Source: Sphingomonas zeae (GTDB taxonomy: Bacteria > Pseudomonadota > Alphaproteobacteria > Sphingomonadales > Sphingomonadaceae). Taken from it: a stretch of DNA of 64,000 nucleotides. Made by a program: the position numbers and the translations under genes. The stretch lies in assembly GCF_014197135.1 (NCBI RefSeq), contig NZ_JACIFA010000003.1, positions 124,001 through 188,000 of the forward strand, written 5' to 3'. Below are positions 26,744 to 36,009 of the stretch, in pieces; position 1 is the stretch's first letter; every line of letters starts with the position of its first letter. The notes under the pieces were generated by a model that searched no databases, was not told the origin of the DNA, and saw nothing but the letters and a program-made list of their open reading frames with translations.

Positions 26744-28630
26744 TCAGCGGGCGTTGAGCGCGGCGATGCGGGCGGCGACGTCCGGGGTGGTAACCGCACG
26801 GTCAAGCGTATCCGGCAGGCGGCGACACCAGTTGGGATGCTCGTCGATCGTGCCAGGCAGGTTCGGCTGCTCATCCAGCCCCAGCAGATCCTCGACCGGC
26901 ACGATGGCCAGCGGGCAGGGAGTCCGGGCAACGGCGGCAATGGCGGCGTCGACGACGGTGCCCGGGTCGTCCGGCTCCTGCCCGTCGTCTCCGATCGCTC
27001 GCCACAGCGCGGAACGTTCCTGTTCGCGCCCGTTGCTGTCATCCGGCGACACCGCATGTCCGGCGATCCGGGCACGCCATTCCAAGTCGCGACCTTTCCA
27101 CCATCCGGCGACGGTCGCGATGTCATGGGTGGCCGTCATGGCAATGGCCTGCCCGCTCCAGGTCTCGGGCGAAAGGAATCCGCCTTGCGCGTCCCGCTCG
27201 AACGGCAGGACGCGCATCCCGAGCATCCCGGCCTTGGCCATGATGTCGCGGAACCCCGGCGGCACGGTACCGAGGTCCTCCCCGATCACAATAGCCCCGC
27301 GCCCCTCATTCGCCCGCTGCGCCTCGATCCTCAGGATACGCAGCATGTCGGCAAAGGGCATCGCCAGATACGCCCCCTGATCGGCGGGGGCGCCGTCCGG
27401 CACTATCCACAGGCGGCACAGCCCGAGGGCGTGGTCGATGCGGACGCCGCCCGCATGCGCGAAGACGGCGCGAAGCGTGTCGATGAACGGCGCGAACCCC
27501 TGCCGACGCAGCGCGAAAGGCGATAGGGCGGTGATCCCCCAATTCTGCCCATCCGGACCCAGCGGATCGGGGGGCGCGCCGATGGACAACCCGGTTAGCA
27601 ACTCGCCGCGTCGGCTCCAGCCATCCGCGCCGTCCATCGCGACGCCGATGGCAAGGTCGGCGATCAACCCGATCGCCATGCCGCTGTCCCGCGCAGTGTC
27701 CGCCGCATCGCGAAGCGCGCGGTCGGCCCACCATTGGGCAAAGGCGTAGAAACGGACGGCGTCGCGGTGTTCGGCGGCGAAATGGTCGACCGCCTCGCTC
27801 GCCGGATCGCGATAGTCTTCCGGCCAGTCCGGCCAGCCGCTCGCCCGGTCGCGGGCATGGAAATAGGCGTGAAGCGCATCGAACCGAGCCTGGGCTTCCA
27901 ACCGCTCGCCGCGCGCCTGTCGCCAGCTATCAAAGGCGCGGCCTTGCGCTTCGTCCAGCCGGTCATAGACCAGCCGCAGGTCCCGCATCCGATCGGGCGC
28001 GGCGTTGGCCCAGTCGATCAAGGAAGGTGCGTCGGCAACCGGATCGCCTGCAGGGGCGAGCCAGACATTGCGGAACAAGCGGCTCGACGGCGCATAGGGG
28101 CTGAAGAGGGTAGCATCGGCAGGGAACAGCGCATGGGCGGGGCTGATGGCCAGTGCGGCGGCACCGGCGTGGCCGAGCGTCCTTGCCGCGCGCGCCAAAC
28201 TGGCGAAATCGCCGAACGCGCCGCCACCCTCGCGCAGCGACGGGATCTGGACGGCACTCCCCCAATGCCGGCCCGGCGGTGGAGCGGGACAGTGGGGCGG
28301 GGCGACCGCGACCGTCCAGTGCCGCTCGCCCTGTTCCAAGCGATGATAGCCTGGCTGACCGATGCCCGACAGGGCGCGGTCTCGCAACATCACCGAGACC
28401 GTTTCACCGTTTTCGAGGATCAGCCGTGCCGCCCCATCGCGGCAGGTGTCGGGCAGGGCCATGGTTTCGTGCAATTCGCCCGACACGAACGTGACCTCGT
28501 CCACACCGGTATCCAACCGGTCGAAGATCGCCGCCAGTGCCTCGTCGGAAACGCACTGATCCTGGCCCTTGGCGTCCTGCCACTGACGCGACAAGCCGGC
28601 GGCTTCGGCACGGGCATGGAGGTCGGTCAT
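26744..28630 (-). CDS. malQ: 4-alpha-glucanotransferase (amylomaltase)
   Basis: 628 residues from the ATG that overlaps the treZ stop. GH77 signatures: RIDHALGLCRLWIVP with the nucleophile Asp, VIGEDLGTVPPG with the acid/base Glu, and TATHDIATVAGWW. It transfers maltodextrin segments between chains and should lengthen short dextrins so that TreY can use them. The first 120 residues are the poorly conserved N-terminal domain usual in proteobacterial MalQ. It is part of the glgX-treZ-malQ-treY-mpg operon. Confidence 0.95.
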   Translation of the reverse strand: MTDLHARAEAAGLSRQWQDAKGQDQCVSDEALAAIFDRLDTGVDEVTFVSGELHETMALPDTCRDGAARLILENGETVSVMLRDRALSGIGQPGYHRLEQGERHWTVAVAPPHCPAPPPGRHWGSAVQIPSLREGGGAFGDFASLARAARTLGHAGAAALAISPAHALFPADATLFSPYAPSSRLFRNVWLAPAGDPVADAPSLIDWANAAPDRMRDLRLVYDRLDEAQGRAFDSWRQARGERLEAQARFDALHAYFHARDRASGWPDWPEDYRDPASEAVDHFAAEHRDAVRFYAFAQWWADRALRDAADTARDSGMAIGLIADLAIGVAMDGADGWSRRGELLTGLSIGAPPDPLGPDGQNWGITALSPFALRRQGFAPFIDTLRAVFAHAGGVRIDHALGLCRLWIVPDGAPADQGAYLAMPFADMLRILRIEAQRANEGRGAIVIGEDLGTVPPGFRDIMAKAGMLGMRVLPFERDAQGGFLSPETWSGQAIAMTATHDIATVAGWWKGRDLEWRARIAGHAVSPDDSNGREQERSALWRAIGDDGQEPDDPGTVVDAAIAAVARTPCPLAIVPVEDLLGLDEQPNLPGTIDEHPNWCRRLPDTLDRAVTTPDVAARIAALNAR

Positions 28631-30321
28631 TCGACAATCCATGCGGCGAAGCGGTCGCCTTCGCGGTAGATCAGTTGGCCCGCCTCCTCGGCGATTGGCT
28701 CGGGCGCATGGCCCAGATCGATCACGATGGTCAGCGTCGCGCCATCGGCCATGCGCCAGCGAGCCCTCACCCGCGCCGGGCCTGTGACCTCCGCTGCCAG
28801 GCCGACGGTGCCCTTCAAGCGCGGCACGATATGAACTTGCCGCAGCGCCAGCAATTCCCGGTACAGCGCCCGCCATTCCCCGGCTTGCGGCCCCGGCTCG
28901 GGGATCGAGGCATCGAACGTGCGGCGCGCATTGGGGTCGGGGATGCGCGCGCGGGCTTGCTCGTCGGCAAAGGCGTCGAACTTGGCGAACTCCCGCCGAC
29001 GCCCCTCGCGCACCGCGTCGGCGAGTTCATCGTGAAAGTCGGTGAAGAACAGAAAGGGACTTTCGCTGCCCTCATCCTCACCCATGAACAGCAGGGGAAT
29101 TTGCGGGCCGAGCAGCAGCAAGGCGGTGGCCGCACGTAGCCGCTCGCGGTCGGTCAGATGGATCAGCCGTTCGCCCATCGCGCGGTTGCCGACCTGATCG
29201 TGGTTCTGGAGAAAGGCGACGAAGGCGGTACTGGGCAGATCGCCCGACGGCTTGCCGCGCGGCTTGCCGTCGTGGTTGGGCGAACCCTCGCCCTGATAGA
29301 TGAAGCCTTCCTTCAGACAGCGGGCCAGCCGCTCGGCCGGACGATCGGCGAAGTCGCCATAATAGGCGCTGGTCTCGCCGGTCAGCAGGACATGCAGGAC
29401 ATTGTGAAAGTCGTCATTCCACTGGGCGTCATAGCATCCGGAGCCGAGCCGATTGGCGTCGTTCCTCTCATTCTCCAGGACCAGATGAACCTGCCGCTCG
29501 GGCAGGGCGGAGCGGATTTCGCTTGCCATCCGGTCGAGGAAGCGATCGTTTTCGATGGCGTGGACGGCATCGAAGCGCAGCCCGTCGATCCGGTAATCGC
29601 GCAGCCACATCAGGGCATTATCCACGAAAAAGCGATGCACCGGATCGGCATCGACCGCCACCGCGCCGCCCCACGGCGTATCCGCCTCCTGGTGAAAGAA
29701 AGCGCTGGCGTAGGCATTCAAATAATTTCCGTCCGGCCCGAAGTGGTTGTAGACCACGTCGAGAAAGACCGAGAGACCCAGCCCGTGCGCGGTGTCCACC
29801 AGCGTCTTGAGCTCGGCTGGTGAGCCATAAGGTTCAGCAACCGCATAGGGCAAGACGCCGTCATAGCCCCAGTTGCGCGTGCCGCCGAATGCGTTGATCG
29901 GCATCAGCTCGATCGCCGTGATACCGGATGCGGCGATGGCGGGGAGCTTTTGGCGAAGGCCCTCAAAGCCGCCGAGGGTTCCGGCATGGACTTCGAGCAG
30001 CACCATTTCCTCCCAGGGCCGCCCGCGCCATTCGGTTGCGCTCCAGGTGAAAAACGGATCGACCACCACGCTCCACCCGTGGACCCCGCCCGACTGAAGT
30101 CGCGAGGCGGGGTCGGGTACGATCAGATCATCATCCAGACGAAAGCGGTAGCGCGTCCCGGCGGCCGCCGGAGCGGTGGCGGAGAACCACCCCTCGCCGT
30201 CGCGTTCCATCGCCACCGAGGGCGCGCCATCGATCTCCAACGTCACCGCATCGCGATCCGGCGCCCAGAGACCGAACCGGGTGTCTGCGCCGGCGCGCAG
30301 CTCGGGACCCCAATGCGTCAT
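28627..30321 (-). CDS. treZ: Maltooligosyltrehalose trehalohydrolase (TreZ)
   Basis: 564 residues, usual for TreZ. An N-terminal CBM48-type beta domain (GWFSATAPAAAGTRYRFRL) precedes a GH13 barrel. Motifs: IELMPINAFGGTRNWGYDG, LDVVYNHFGPDGNY, the nucleophile Asp in LRFDAVHAI, the Glu in LENERND and FLQNHDQVGNR. It releases free trehalose from maltooligosyltrehalose, the second step after TreY. It overlaps malQ downstream and glgX upstream by four bases each, so translation of the set is coupled. Confidence 0.96.
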   Translation of the reverse strand: MTHWGPELRAGADTRFGLWAPDRDAVTLEIDGAPSVAMERDGEGWFSATAPAAAGTRYRFRLDDDLIVPDPASRLQSGGVHGWSVVVDPFFTWSATEWRGRPWEEMVLLEVHAGTLGGFEGLRQKLPAIAASGITAIELMPINAFGGTRNWGYDGVLPYAVAEPYGSPAELKTLVDTAHGLGLSVFLDVVYNHFGPDGNYLNAYASAFFHQEADTPWGGAVAVDADPVHRFFVDNALMWLRDYRIDGLRFDAVHAIENDRFLDRMASEIRSALPERQVHLVLENERNDANRLGSGCYDAQWNDDFHNVLHVLLTGETSAYYGDFADRPAERLARCLKEGFIYQGEGSPNHDGKPRGKPSGDLPSTAFVAFLQNHDQVGNRAMGERLIHLTDRERLRAATALLLLGPQIPLLFMGEDEGSESPFLFFTDFHDELADAVREGRRREFAKFDAFADEQARARIPDPNARRTFDASIPEPGPQAGEWRALYRELLALRQVHIVPRLKGTVGLAAEVTGPARVRARWRMADGATLTIVIDLGHAPEPIAEEAGQLIYREGDRFAAWIVE

Positions 30322-32420
30322 GCCTCGACCGTATCCCGCCAGGTGATGAGCACCGCGCTCTGCGGCCCGACCTCGTAGCTGTCATCGATCTCGACCTCAC
30401 CCTGTTCGGGCTTGGCGCTGTCGATCAGGACGACGCGCGCGGCATGGGGCGCGGGCAGGGTGAAGGCGATCGGATCGGGCGAGGCATTAAGCAGCAGCGA
30501 CACCGCCTCCACTCCGCCATCCTCGGTTGCAGCCGCACGGCGCATCATTAGAGCACGCCCCTCGGGATTGTCCCAATCCTCCGGGCTGAGCTGTTCCCCG
30601 CGCTCGTCCCACCATTCGATATCGTTGATACCGTGTCCCGGTGCATCGTCGCCATAGAGGAAGCTGGGCGCGCGCAGCACCGGGTAGCGGCGGCGAAGCT
30701 CGGCCAGTCGCGCGGTGAACGCGATCATTTCCTCGCCTTCTTCGGACGCTGCGGCCTTCCAGTCGAGCCAGCTGATCTCATTGTCCTGGCAATAGGCATT
30801 GTTGTTGCCCTGCTGGGTTCGGCCGAACTCGTCGCCCGCGACGATCATCGGCGTGCCAAGCGAGGCGAGGAGCGTCGTCATCATCGACCGCATCACGCGC
30901 CCCCGCGCGGCCTTGATCCCCTCATCGTCGGTCGGACCTTCGGCGCCCCAGTTGCGCGAGTAATTCTCCGAATGGCCGTCGCGATTGTCTTCCTTGTTGG
31001 CCTCATTGTGCCGCTGCTCGTACATGACCGTATCGGCCAGCGTGTAGCCATCATGCGCGGCCAGCATGTTGAGGCTGGCCCAAGGACGCCGAGCGCGCCG
31101 GTCGAACAGGTCGCCCGAACCCGACAGCCGTGCCGCAAGTTCGCCGCGCTGGCCGGGATCGCCGCGCCAGAATTTGCGGACGGTATCGCGGTACTTGTCG
31201 TTCCATTCCGAAAAGCCCGGCGGGAAATTGCCAAGCTGATAGCCGCCCGGCCCGACATCCCAAGGCTCGGTCAACAGCTTCAACCGGCCCAGCACCGGGT
31301 CCTGCCGCAGCACGTCGAAGAACGCCGCACCCGGATCGAATCCCGTCGCCTCGCGTCCCAGCGTCAGGCCCAGATCGAAGCGGAAGCCGTCGACGCCAAA
31401 GCTTGTCGCCCAATAGCGCAGCGAGTCCGTCACCATCTGGATAACCCGCGCCTTGGACAGGTTCAGCGTGTTGCCGGTGCCGGTGTCGTTGATGGTGTAG
31501 CGCGGCTGATCCTGCACCAGCCGGTAATAGCTGGCATTGTCGAGCCCGCGCCAAGAGAGGGTCGGCCCCTTCTCCGATCCCTCGCAAGTGTGGTTGTACA
31601 CCACGTCGAGAATGACCTCGATCCCCGCCTTGTGCAGCTTGTACACCGCGCGACGCAGCTCATCCTGGGTGTCGGTCGCGAAATAGGCCTGTTCGGGCGC
31701 GAAGAAGCCAAGGGTGTTATAACCCCAATAGTTGCGGAGCCCCTTTTCCTGAAGAAAGCGGTCCTGCGTGAAGCTGTGGATCGGTAGCAACTCGATCGCG
31801 GTGACGCCGATCCGCTTCAGATGCTTGATAACCGCCGGGTGGCCAAGGCCGGCATAGGTGCCGCGCTCGCGTGGCGGCACCAGCTCCATCAGCTTGGTCA
31901 GCCCCTTCACATGGGCTTCGTAAATCACGGTTTCCGACCAAGGGGTGTTAGGCTTCACATCGCGCGACCAGTCGAAATGGTCGTCGACCACGACCGCCTT
32001 GGGCATGGCGGCGGCACTGTCGCGCTTGTCGAAGCTCAAATCCTCTTTCTTGGAGCGGATCTGATACCCGTGCAGCGCGTCGGTCCATTTGATCTCGCCA
32101 TGGAGCTTGCGGGCATAGGGATCGAGCAGCAGCTTGTTGGGATTGAAACGATGCCCGGCCTCGGGCTCGTAGCGGCCATGCGCGCGGTAGCCATAAAGCA
32201 GGCCCGGCCCGACATCCGGCAGATAGCCATGCCATACCTCGTCGGTGCATTCGGGCAGGGAATAGCGCCGCAATTCCCGCTTTCCCTGGGGATCGAAGAT
32301 GCAAAGCTCGATCCGGTCCGCATTGGCTGAAAAGACGGCGAAATTCACCCCCTCGCCATCGAAGGTCGCACCCAGCGGATAGGCGGAGCCGGGGAGAATC
32401 TGGTCGGGCAAATCAGTCAA
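30318..32420 (-). CDS. glgX: Glycogen debranching enzyme (GlgX/TreX)
   Basis: 700 residues from a TTG start preceded by GGAGAG. CBM48 at the N-terminus, then a GH13 barrel with VVYNHTCEGSEKGPTLSWRG, FRFDLGLTLGR (nucleophile Asp) and NMLAAHDGYTLAD; the catalytic Glu lies in LLTEPWDVG. It hydrolyses alpha-1,6 branches, preferentially on limit dextrins, and feeds linear maltodextrin to TreY. It is the first gene of the operon, so its promoter must lie in the roughly 100 bases upstream, which also contain the DUF2934 gene's terminator-like hairpin. No glgA, glgB or glgC is present in this window. Confidence 0.96.
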   Translation of the reverse strand: MTDLPDQILPGSAYPLGATFDGEGVNFAVFSANADRIELCIFDPQGKRELRRYSLPECTDEVWHGYLPDVGPGLLYGYRAHGRYEPEAGHRFNPNKLLLDPYARKLHGEIKWTDALHGYQIRSKKEDLSFDKRDSAAAMPKAVVVDDHFDWSRDVKPNTPWSETVIYEAHVKGLTKLMELVPPRERGTYAGLGHPAVIKHLKRIGVTAIELLPIHSFTQDRFLQEKGLRNYWGYNTLGFFAPEQAYFATDTQDELRRAVYKLHKAGIEVILDVVYNHTCEGSEKGPTLSWRGLDNASYYRLVQDQPRYTINDTGTGNTLNLSKARVIQMVTDSLRYWATSFGVDGFRFDLGLTLGREATGFDPGAAFFDVLRQDPVLGRLKLLTEPWDVGPGGYQLGNFPPGFSEWNDKYRDTVRKFWRGDPGQRGELAARLSGSGDLFDRRARRPWASLNMLAAHDGYTLADTVMYEQRHNEANKEDNRDGHSENYSRNWGAEGPTDDEGIKAARGRVMRSMMTTLLASLGTPMIVAGDEFGRTQQGNNNAYCQDNEISWLDWKAAASEEGEEMIAFTARLAELRRRYPVLRAPSFLYGDDAPGHGINDIEWWDERGEQLSPEDWDNPEGRALMMRRAAATEDGGVEAVSLLLNASPDPIAFTLPAPHAARVVLIDSAKPEQGEVEIDDSYEVGPQSAVLITWRDTVEA

Positions 32421-32489
32421 AAGGGCTCTCCGGCAAAAGTCGAAGGACTATGCGTGTGGCAATTTCGATGTGGATCGGGCCACTAGGCC

Positions 32490-32521
32490 CCGGCGGCGCT
32501 CCCTGCGGGATGCGCCGCCGG
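32490..32521 (-). terminator. GC-rich hairpin after the DUF2934 gene
   Basis: CCGGCGGCGC and GCGCCGCCGG form a perfect 10-bp stem around a 12-base loop, six bases past the stop codon of the DUF2934 gene when read on the minus strand. There is no T run, so termination may be partial and transcription could read on into glgX. Confidence 0.5.
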
Positions 32522-32527
32522 ATGCGC

Positions 32528-32785
32528 TCATGCGGTTTTGGTGCGAGGTTTCCGCCCTGTCTTGGGCTTCGCCTCTGTCGGCTCCGCCGCAATCGTCTGA
32601 GGCACGGTGTCGGCCTTTTTGCGACGCGGGTTTGGCTTGGCAGTCGCCACGGGTTCTTCCGAAGCGGTGTCGATCAGCTCTCGCTCGGCCTGTTCCCAAT
32701 GGTCGCGGTCACGACCATGCGGTTCGCCTTCCGACTGCCAGATTCCGTATGCGCGTTGCCGAAGCTGTTCTTCCCGGTCGTTCAC
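32528..32785 (-). CDS. DUF2934 domain protein
   Basis: 85 residues from a GTG placed five bases after AGGGAGG; an in-frame GTG two codons upstream is too close to the ribosome site. The first 45 residues (REEQLRQRAYGIWQSEGEPHGRD, then HWEQAERE) are the DUF2934 signature, seen in rhizobial and sphingomonad genomes, often near glycogen/trehalose genes. The rest is a Lys/Pro/Thr-rich tail (KPNPRRKKAD, KPKTGRKPRTK). Function unknown. It lies directly upstream of glgX on the same strand and may be cotranscribed with it. Confidence 0.8.
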   Translation of the reverse strand: MNDREEQLRQRAYGIWQSEGEPHGRDRDHWEQAERELIDTASEEPVATAKPNPRRKKADTVPQTIAAEPTEAKPKTGRKPRTKTA

Positions 32786-32876
32786 CAACACCTCCCTATC
32801 GTGACGCTCAATCTGCTATCGCGAGCGTAACGATTGGACCGGCCATTCCGCTCCGCGAAAATTGTGTTGATGCGGA

Positions 32877-34010
32877 TCAATTGCCTGTCGGCGATTTCGC
32901 CTTCACCGGCGCAGGCGCGCTTACCGCCGACAGGGTCTGGCGCTGGCTTTCCGGGTCGATGCGGCGGGTACGGGTAAAGGGCGGCAGTTCGACGCGGCTT
33001 CCCGTTTTCATAGCTTTCACGATGCCCTCTATCACCCGCAGGTCGGATAGCCCTTCCTCGGCATCGGGCTCGGGATCGCGCTCATTGAGAATGCAGTCGG
33101 AGAAATAGCGCATCTCTCCGCCAAACTGGTCGGTATGCTTGAATTTCTCATGGCTCTGCTGATCGCCGATGGTAAGATTCTGTTCGATCCCCGACTGGAA
33201 GCCATAGGCCGGGCTCATGTGAATCGAACCCTTCATCCCCGCAACGATCAGGCTGTCGACATTGTTCATCGCATAGCTGACCGTGAAGCTTGCCAGCCTG
33301 TCACCCGGCATTCGCAGCACAACGGCAAAAGTATCATCCAGATCGCCCAGTCCCGCGCTCGGCTGGCGCGTGGCGACCGCGCTCTCCACCGCGACCGGCT
33401 CGGCGCCGAACAGATAGCGGATGGCGTTGATGGGGTAGGGGGCCATGTCGAACAGCGGCCCGGCTTCCAGCCCGTGCTTGGCGCGGTGATTGTCGGGGTC
33501 GAGCTTCTGCCCGAAGCATGAGGTGAAGGCGACCAACTCACCCAGCTCGCCACTGCGGATCTTTTCGATCGCATCGAGCGTGCCGGGCTCAAAATGCAGG
33601 CGATAGGCGGTCATCAGCTTGGCCTTGGAACGCCGTTCGGCGTCCTGGATAGCGCGCGCCTTTTCGCTCGATACCTCCAGCGGCTTTTCACACAGGACAT
33701 GGATGCCCGCGTCAAGGGCGGGGATGGCGAACTCGGCATGGCGCCAATTGGGCGTGCCCAGATAGATCGCGTCACAGACTCCGGCGGTCAGCAGCTTGTC
33801 GAATTCATTATAGGAATAGACATGCTCGACGCCGTATTTCTCGGCCAGCAGCCTGCCCTTTTCCGCATCGCCGGTGACGATCGCGGTCAACTCGGAGTTG
33901 CCGGTGTGCTTGATGCCGGGCAGCATCGCCGATTGGGTGATGTCGCCTGCGCCCACGACCGCATAGCGAACCTTCTTCGTGCCGAAACCGAATGCCGATG
34001 CCAGGCTCAT
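32877..34010 (-). CDS. Gfo/Idh/MocA family oxidoreductase
   Basis: 377 residues with GGGAGA before the ATG. An N-terminal Rossmann fold (YAVVGAGDITQSAMLPG) binds NAD(P), HVLCEKPLEV is the EKP motif of the family, and a C-terminal alpha/beta sheet domain follows. There is no Tat signal, so it is cytoplasmic. The C-terminal 30 residues are a low-complexity extension. The substrate is probably a sugar or inositol derivative but cannot be deduced. It is divergent from the GH15 gene, and a tandem 15-bp repeat lies in its leader. Confidence 0.9.
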   Translation of the reverse strand: MSLASAFGFGTKKVRYAVVGAGDITQSAMLPGIKHTGNSELTAIVTGDAEKGRLLAEKYGVEHVYSYNEFDKLLTAGVCDAIYLGTPNWRHAEFAIPALDAGIHVLCEKPLEVSSEKARAIQDAERRSKAKLMTAYRLHFEPGTLDAIEKIRSGELGELVAFTSCFGQKLDPDNHRAKHGLEAGPLFDMAPYPINAIRYLFGAEPVAVESAVATRQPSAGLGDLDDTFAVVLRMPGDRLASFTVSYAMNNVDSLIVAGMKGSIHMSPAYGFQSGIEQNLTIGDQQSHEKFKHTDQFGGEMRYFSDCILNERDPEPDAEEGLSDLRVIEGIVKAMKTGSRVELPPFTRTRRIDPESQRQTLSAVSAPAPVKAKSPTGN

Positions 34011-34020
34011 GGCCGTTCTC

Positions 34021-34050
34021 CCAAATGTCGTAACGCCAAATCTCGTAACG
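34021..34050. repeat. Tandem 15-bp direct repeat in a divergent intergenic region
   Basis: CCAAATGTCGTAACG is followed immediately by CCAAATCTCGTAACG, two copies differing in one base. They lie 11 bases upstream of the oxidoreductase start (reading minus) and about 45 bases upstream of the GH15 start. A head-to-tail repeat in an 84-base gap between two divergent genes looks like a pair of regulator binding sites, but no regulator gene adjoins. Confidence 0.6.
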
Positions 34051-34094
34051 GCTGCTGCAACGCGCCAATCCTAGGAAGGTCCCACGGAGATTTA

Positions 34095-35954
34095 ATGCTT
34101 CTGGTGAGTTTCCATGCGCCCTACCTGCATCAGCGGAGACGTGCCCTCGTGACCTTGCCCGATCAGCATCCCGATCCGCTTCGTGACGCCGACGGCTTTC
34201 TGGACCTCGAAAACTACGCCGCGCTGGGCGATGGTCGGAGCGTGGCATTGAGTGGCGCGGACGGTGCGATCGACTGGTGGTGCGTGCCCAACATGGATTC
34301 TGCGCCTCTATTCGACCGGCTGGTGGACGGCGAGCGCGGCGGCACCTTTGCGATCACGCCGGTTGAGCCCTTTACGGTCGAGCGGCGCTATCGTCCCGAC
34401 AGCAACGTGCTGGAGACGATCTTCACCACGGGGAGCGGCCGGGCCAAGCTGGTCGAGTCGATCAACAGCGGCCCGGCCGGACGGCTGCCCTGGGCGGAAC
34501 TGGCGCGGCGGGTGGAGGGTCTGGACGGCTTCGTCCGCTTTACCATCACCCTGCGCTTCAGTCGCCGCGCCGATACGGTCAGTCCGTATTTCGCACAGGC
34601 AGGGGGGCATAATGTTTTTCATGTCGACCGCGTGCTGGGGGTGTTTCGCCACTGCGACCATGTGACGATCGACGCGATGGAGGATGGCCTCGTGACCGGT
34701 ACGGCGGCGGTCGGGCCGGGGGACCGCGCCCGGATCGCGATCATCGCGGGCGAGGACGAGCCGCTGGTGTGCCAGGACATCGAGCAGATCGACGACCGGA
34801 TCGACCTGTCGGATTTCGAATGGCGGCAGTGGACGCAGGGGCTGAAAGTGCCCGAGATGCACCGCGATCGCATCCTGCGCAGCGCATTGGCTTTGAAGCT
34901 GCTGCTCTATTCACCCACCGGCGCGATCACGGCGGCGGCCACGACCTCGCTGCCCGAGGGGATCGGGGGTAAGAAGAATTACGACTATCGCTATGCCTGG
35001 GTCCGCGATGCGGGCTATACGATCAAGGCGTTCCTGCGCATCGGCGCGCATGGCGAGGCCAAGGCGGCCTTCACCTGGCTGCTCAAGCGGCTGGGCGAGG
35101 GCGATCCGCAGGTCTGCTATACGCTGGACGGCGGTCGCGTCCCGCCGGAGCGTGAGATCGCCGTCAGCGGCTATCGCAATACCAAGCCGGTCCGGACCGG
35201 CAACCTGGCGGGCGGCCAGCATCAGCACGGCATCTATGGCGATATTTTCGAAACCGCGAGCCGTTTCGTCGCCTGCGGAAACTTCCTCGACACCGCCAGC
35301 GCCGAGACTTTGTCGCATCTGGCCGATAGTTGCGCCGACCGGTGGCGGCTTCCCGATGCGGGCATATGGGAATTGCCGGAGGAACGTCATTACACCATGT
35401 CCAAGCTCAGTTGCTGGCAGGCGCTGGCCCGAGCGGTCGAACTCGCCGATCAGGGGCAGATTCCGACCACCTGCCGCGACCGCTGGGCGCGCGAGCGCGA
35501 TCGGATCGAGGCATGGATCGGCGAGCATTGCTGGTCGGAGAAGCGCGGCGCCTATTTGATGCATCCCGACAGCGAAGCGCTGGACGCCAGCCTCGCGCTT
35601 GCGGTCCGGTTCCGCTTCAACGGACAGGACCGACTGGCGCGCACGCTCGACGCGCTCGACCGGGAACTGGCCGCCGGAGCCTTCCATTACCGCTATTCGG
35701 GTATGCATAAGGAGGAGGGCTGCTTTCTCGCTTGTACTTTCTGGATGATCGAGGCGCGGGCGATCCTTGGACAGCACGAGGCGGCGCAGCTGGCGTTCGA
35801 GGCCGCGACCGAGGCGCTCGATAGTCGCGGTGCCGGGCTCTATGCGGAGATGATCGATCCCCGGACAGGCCATTATCTGGGCAACATGCCACAGGGGCTG
35901 ACCCACCTCGCCGTCATCCAGGCCGCCGCTACTCTGGCGGGCGAGGAATTGTGA
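34095..35954 (+). CDS. Glycoside hydrolase family 15 protein (glucoamylase or trehalase)
   Basis: I use the ATG with GGAGA upstream (619 residues); a GTG 18 codons later is also possible. The N-terminal beta domain has ALGDGRSVALSGADGAIDWWCVP, typical of bacterial GH15. The catalytic (alpha/alpha)6 barrel includes DYRYAWVRDAGYTI, then GIWELPEE with the probable general acid, and KLSCWQALARAVELA and EEGCFLACTFWMIEA. There is no signal peptide, so it is cytoplasmic. GH15 members include glucoamylases and bacterial trehalases. The nearby treXYZ operon makes trehalase a serious alternative. Confidence 0.92.
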   Translation: MLLVSFHAPYLHQRRRALVTLPDQHPDPLRDADGFLDLENYAALGDGRSVALSGADGAIDWWCVPNMDSAPLFDRLVDGERGGTFAITPVEPFTVERRYRPDSNVLETIFTTGSGRAKLVESINSGPAGRLPWAELARRVEGLDGFVRFTITLRFSRRADTVSPYFAQAGGHNVFHVDRVLGVFRHCDHVTIDAMEDGLVTGTAAVGPGDRARIAIIAGEDEPLVCQDIEQIDDRIDLSDFEWRQWTQGLKVPEMHRDRILRSALALKLLLYSPTGAITAAATTSLPEGIGGKKNYDYRYAWVRDAGYTIKAFLRIGAHGEAKAAFTWLLKRLGEGDPQVCYTLDGGRVPPEREIAVSGYRNTKPVRTGNLAGGQHQHGIYGDIFETASRFVACGNFLDTASAETLSHLADSCADRWRLPDAGIWELPEERHYTMSKLSCWQALARAVELADQGQIPTTCRDRWARERDRIEAWIGEHCWSEKRGAYLMHPDSEALDASLALAVRFRFNGQDRLARTLDALDRELAAGAFHYRYSGMHKEEGCFLACTFWMIEARAILGQHEAAQLAFEAATEALDSRGAGLYAEMIDPRTGHYLGNMPQGLTHLAVIQAAATLAGEEL

Positions 35955-36009
35955 CGGTGGCGGGCAGGCCTTCCACTTTCTGACAGGCCCGGCAATCCAG
36001 CAGGGAGGG

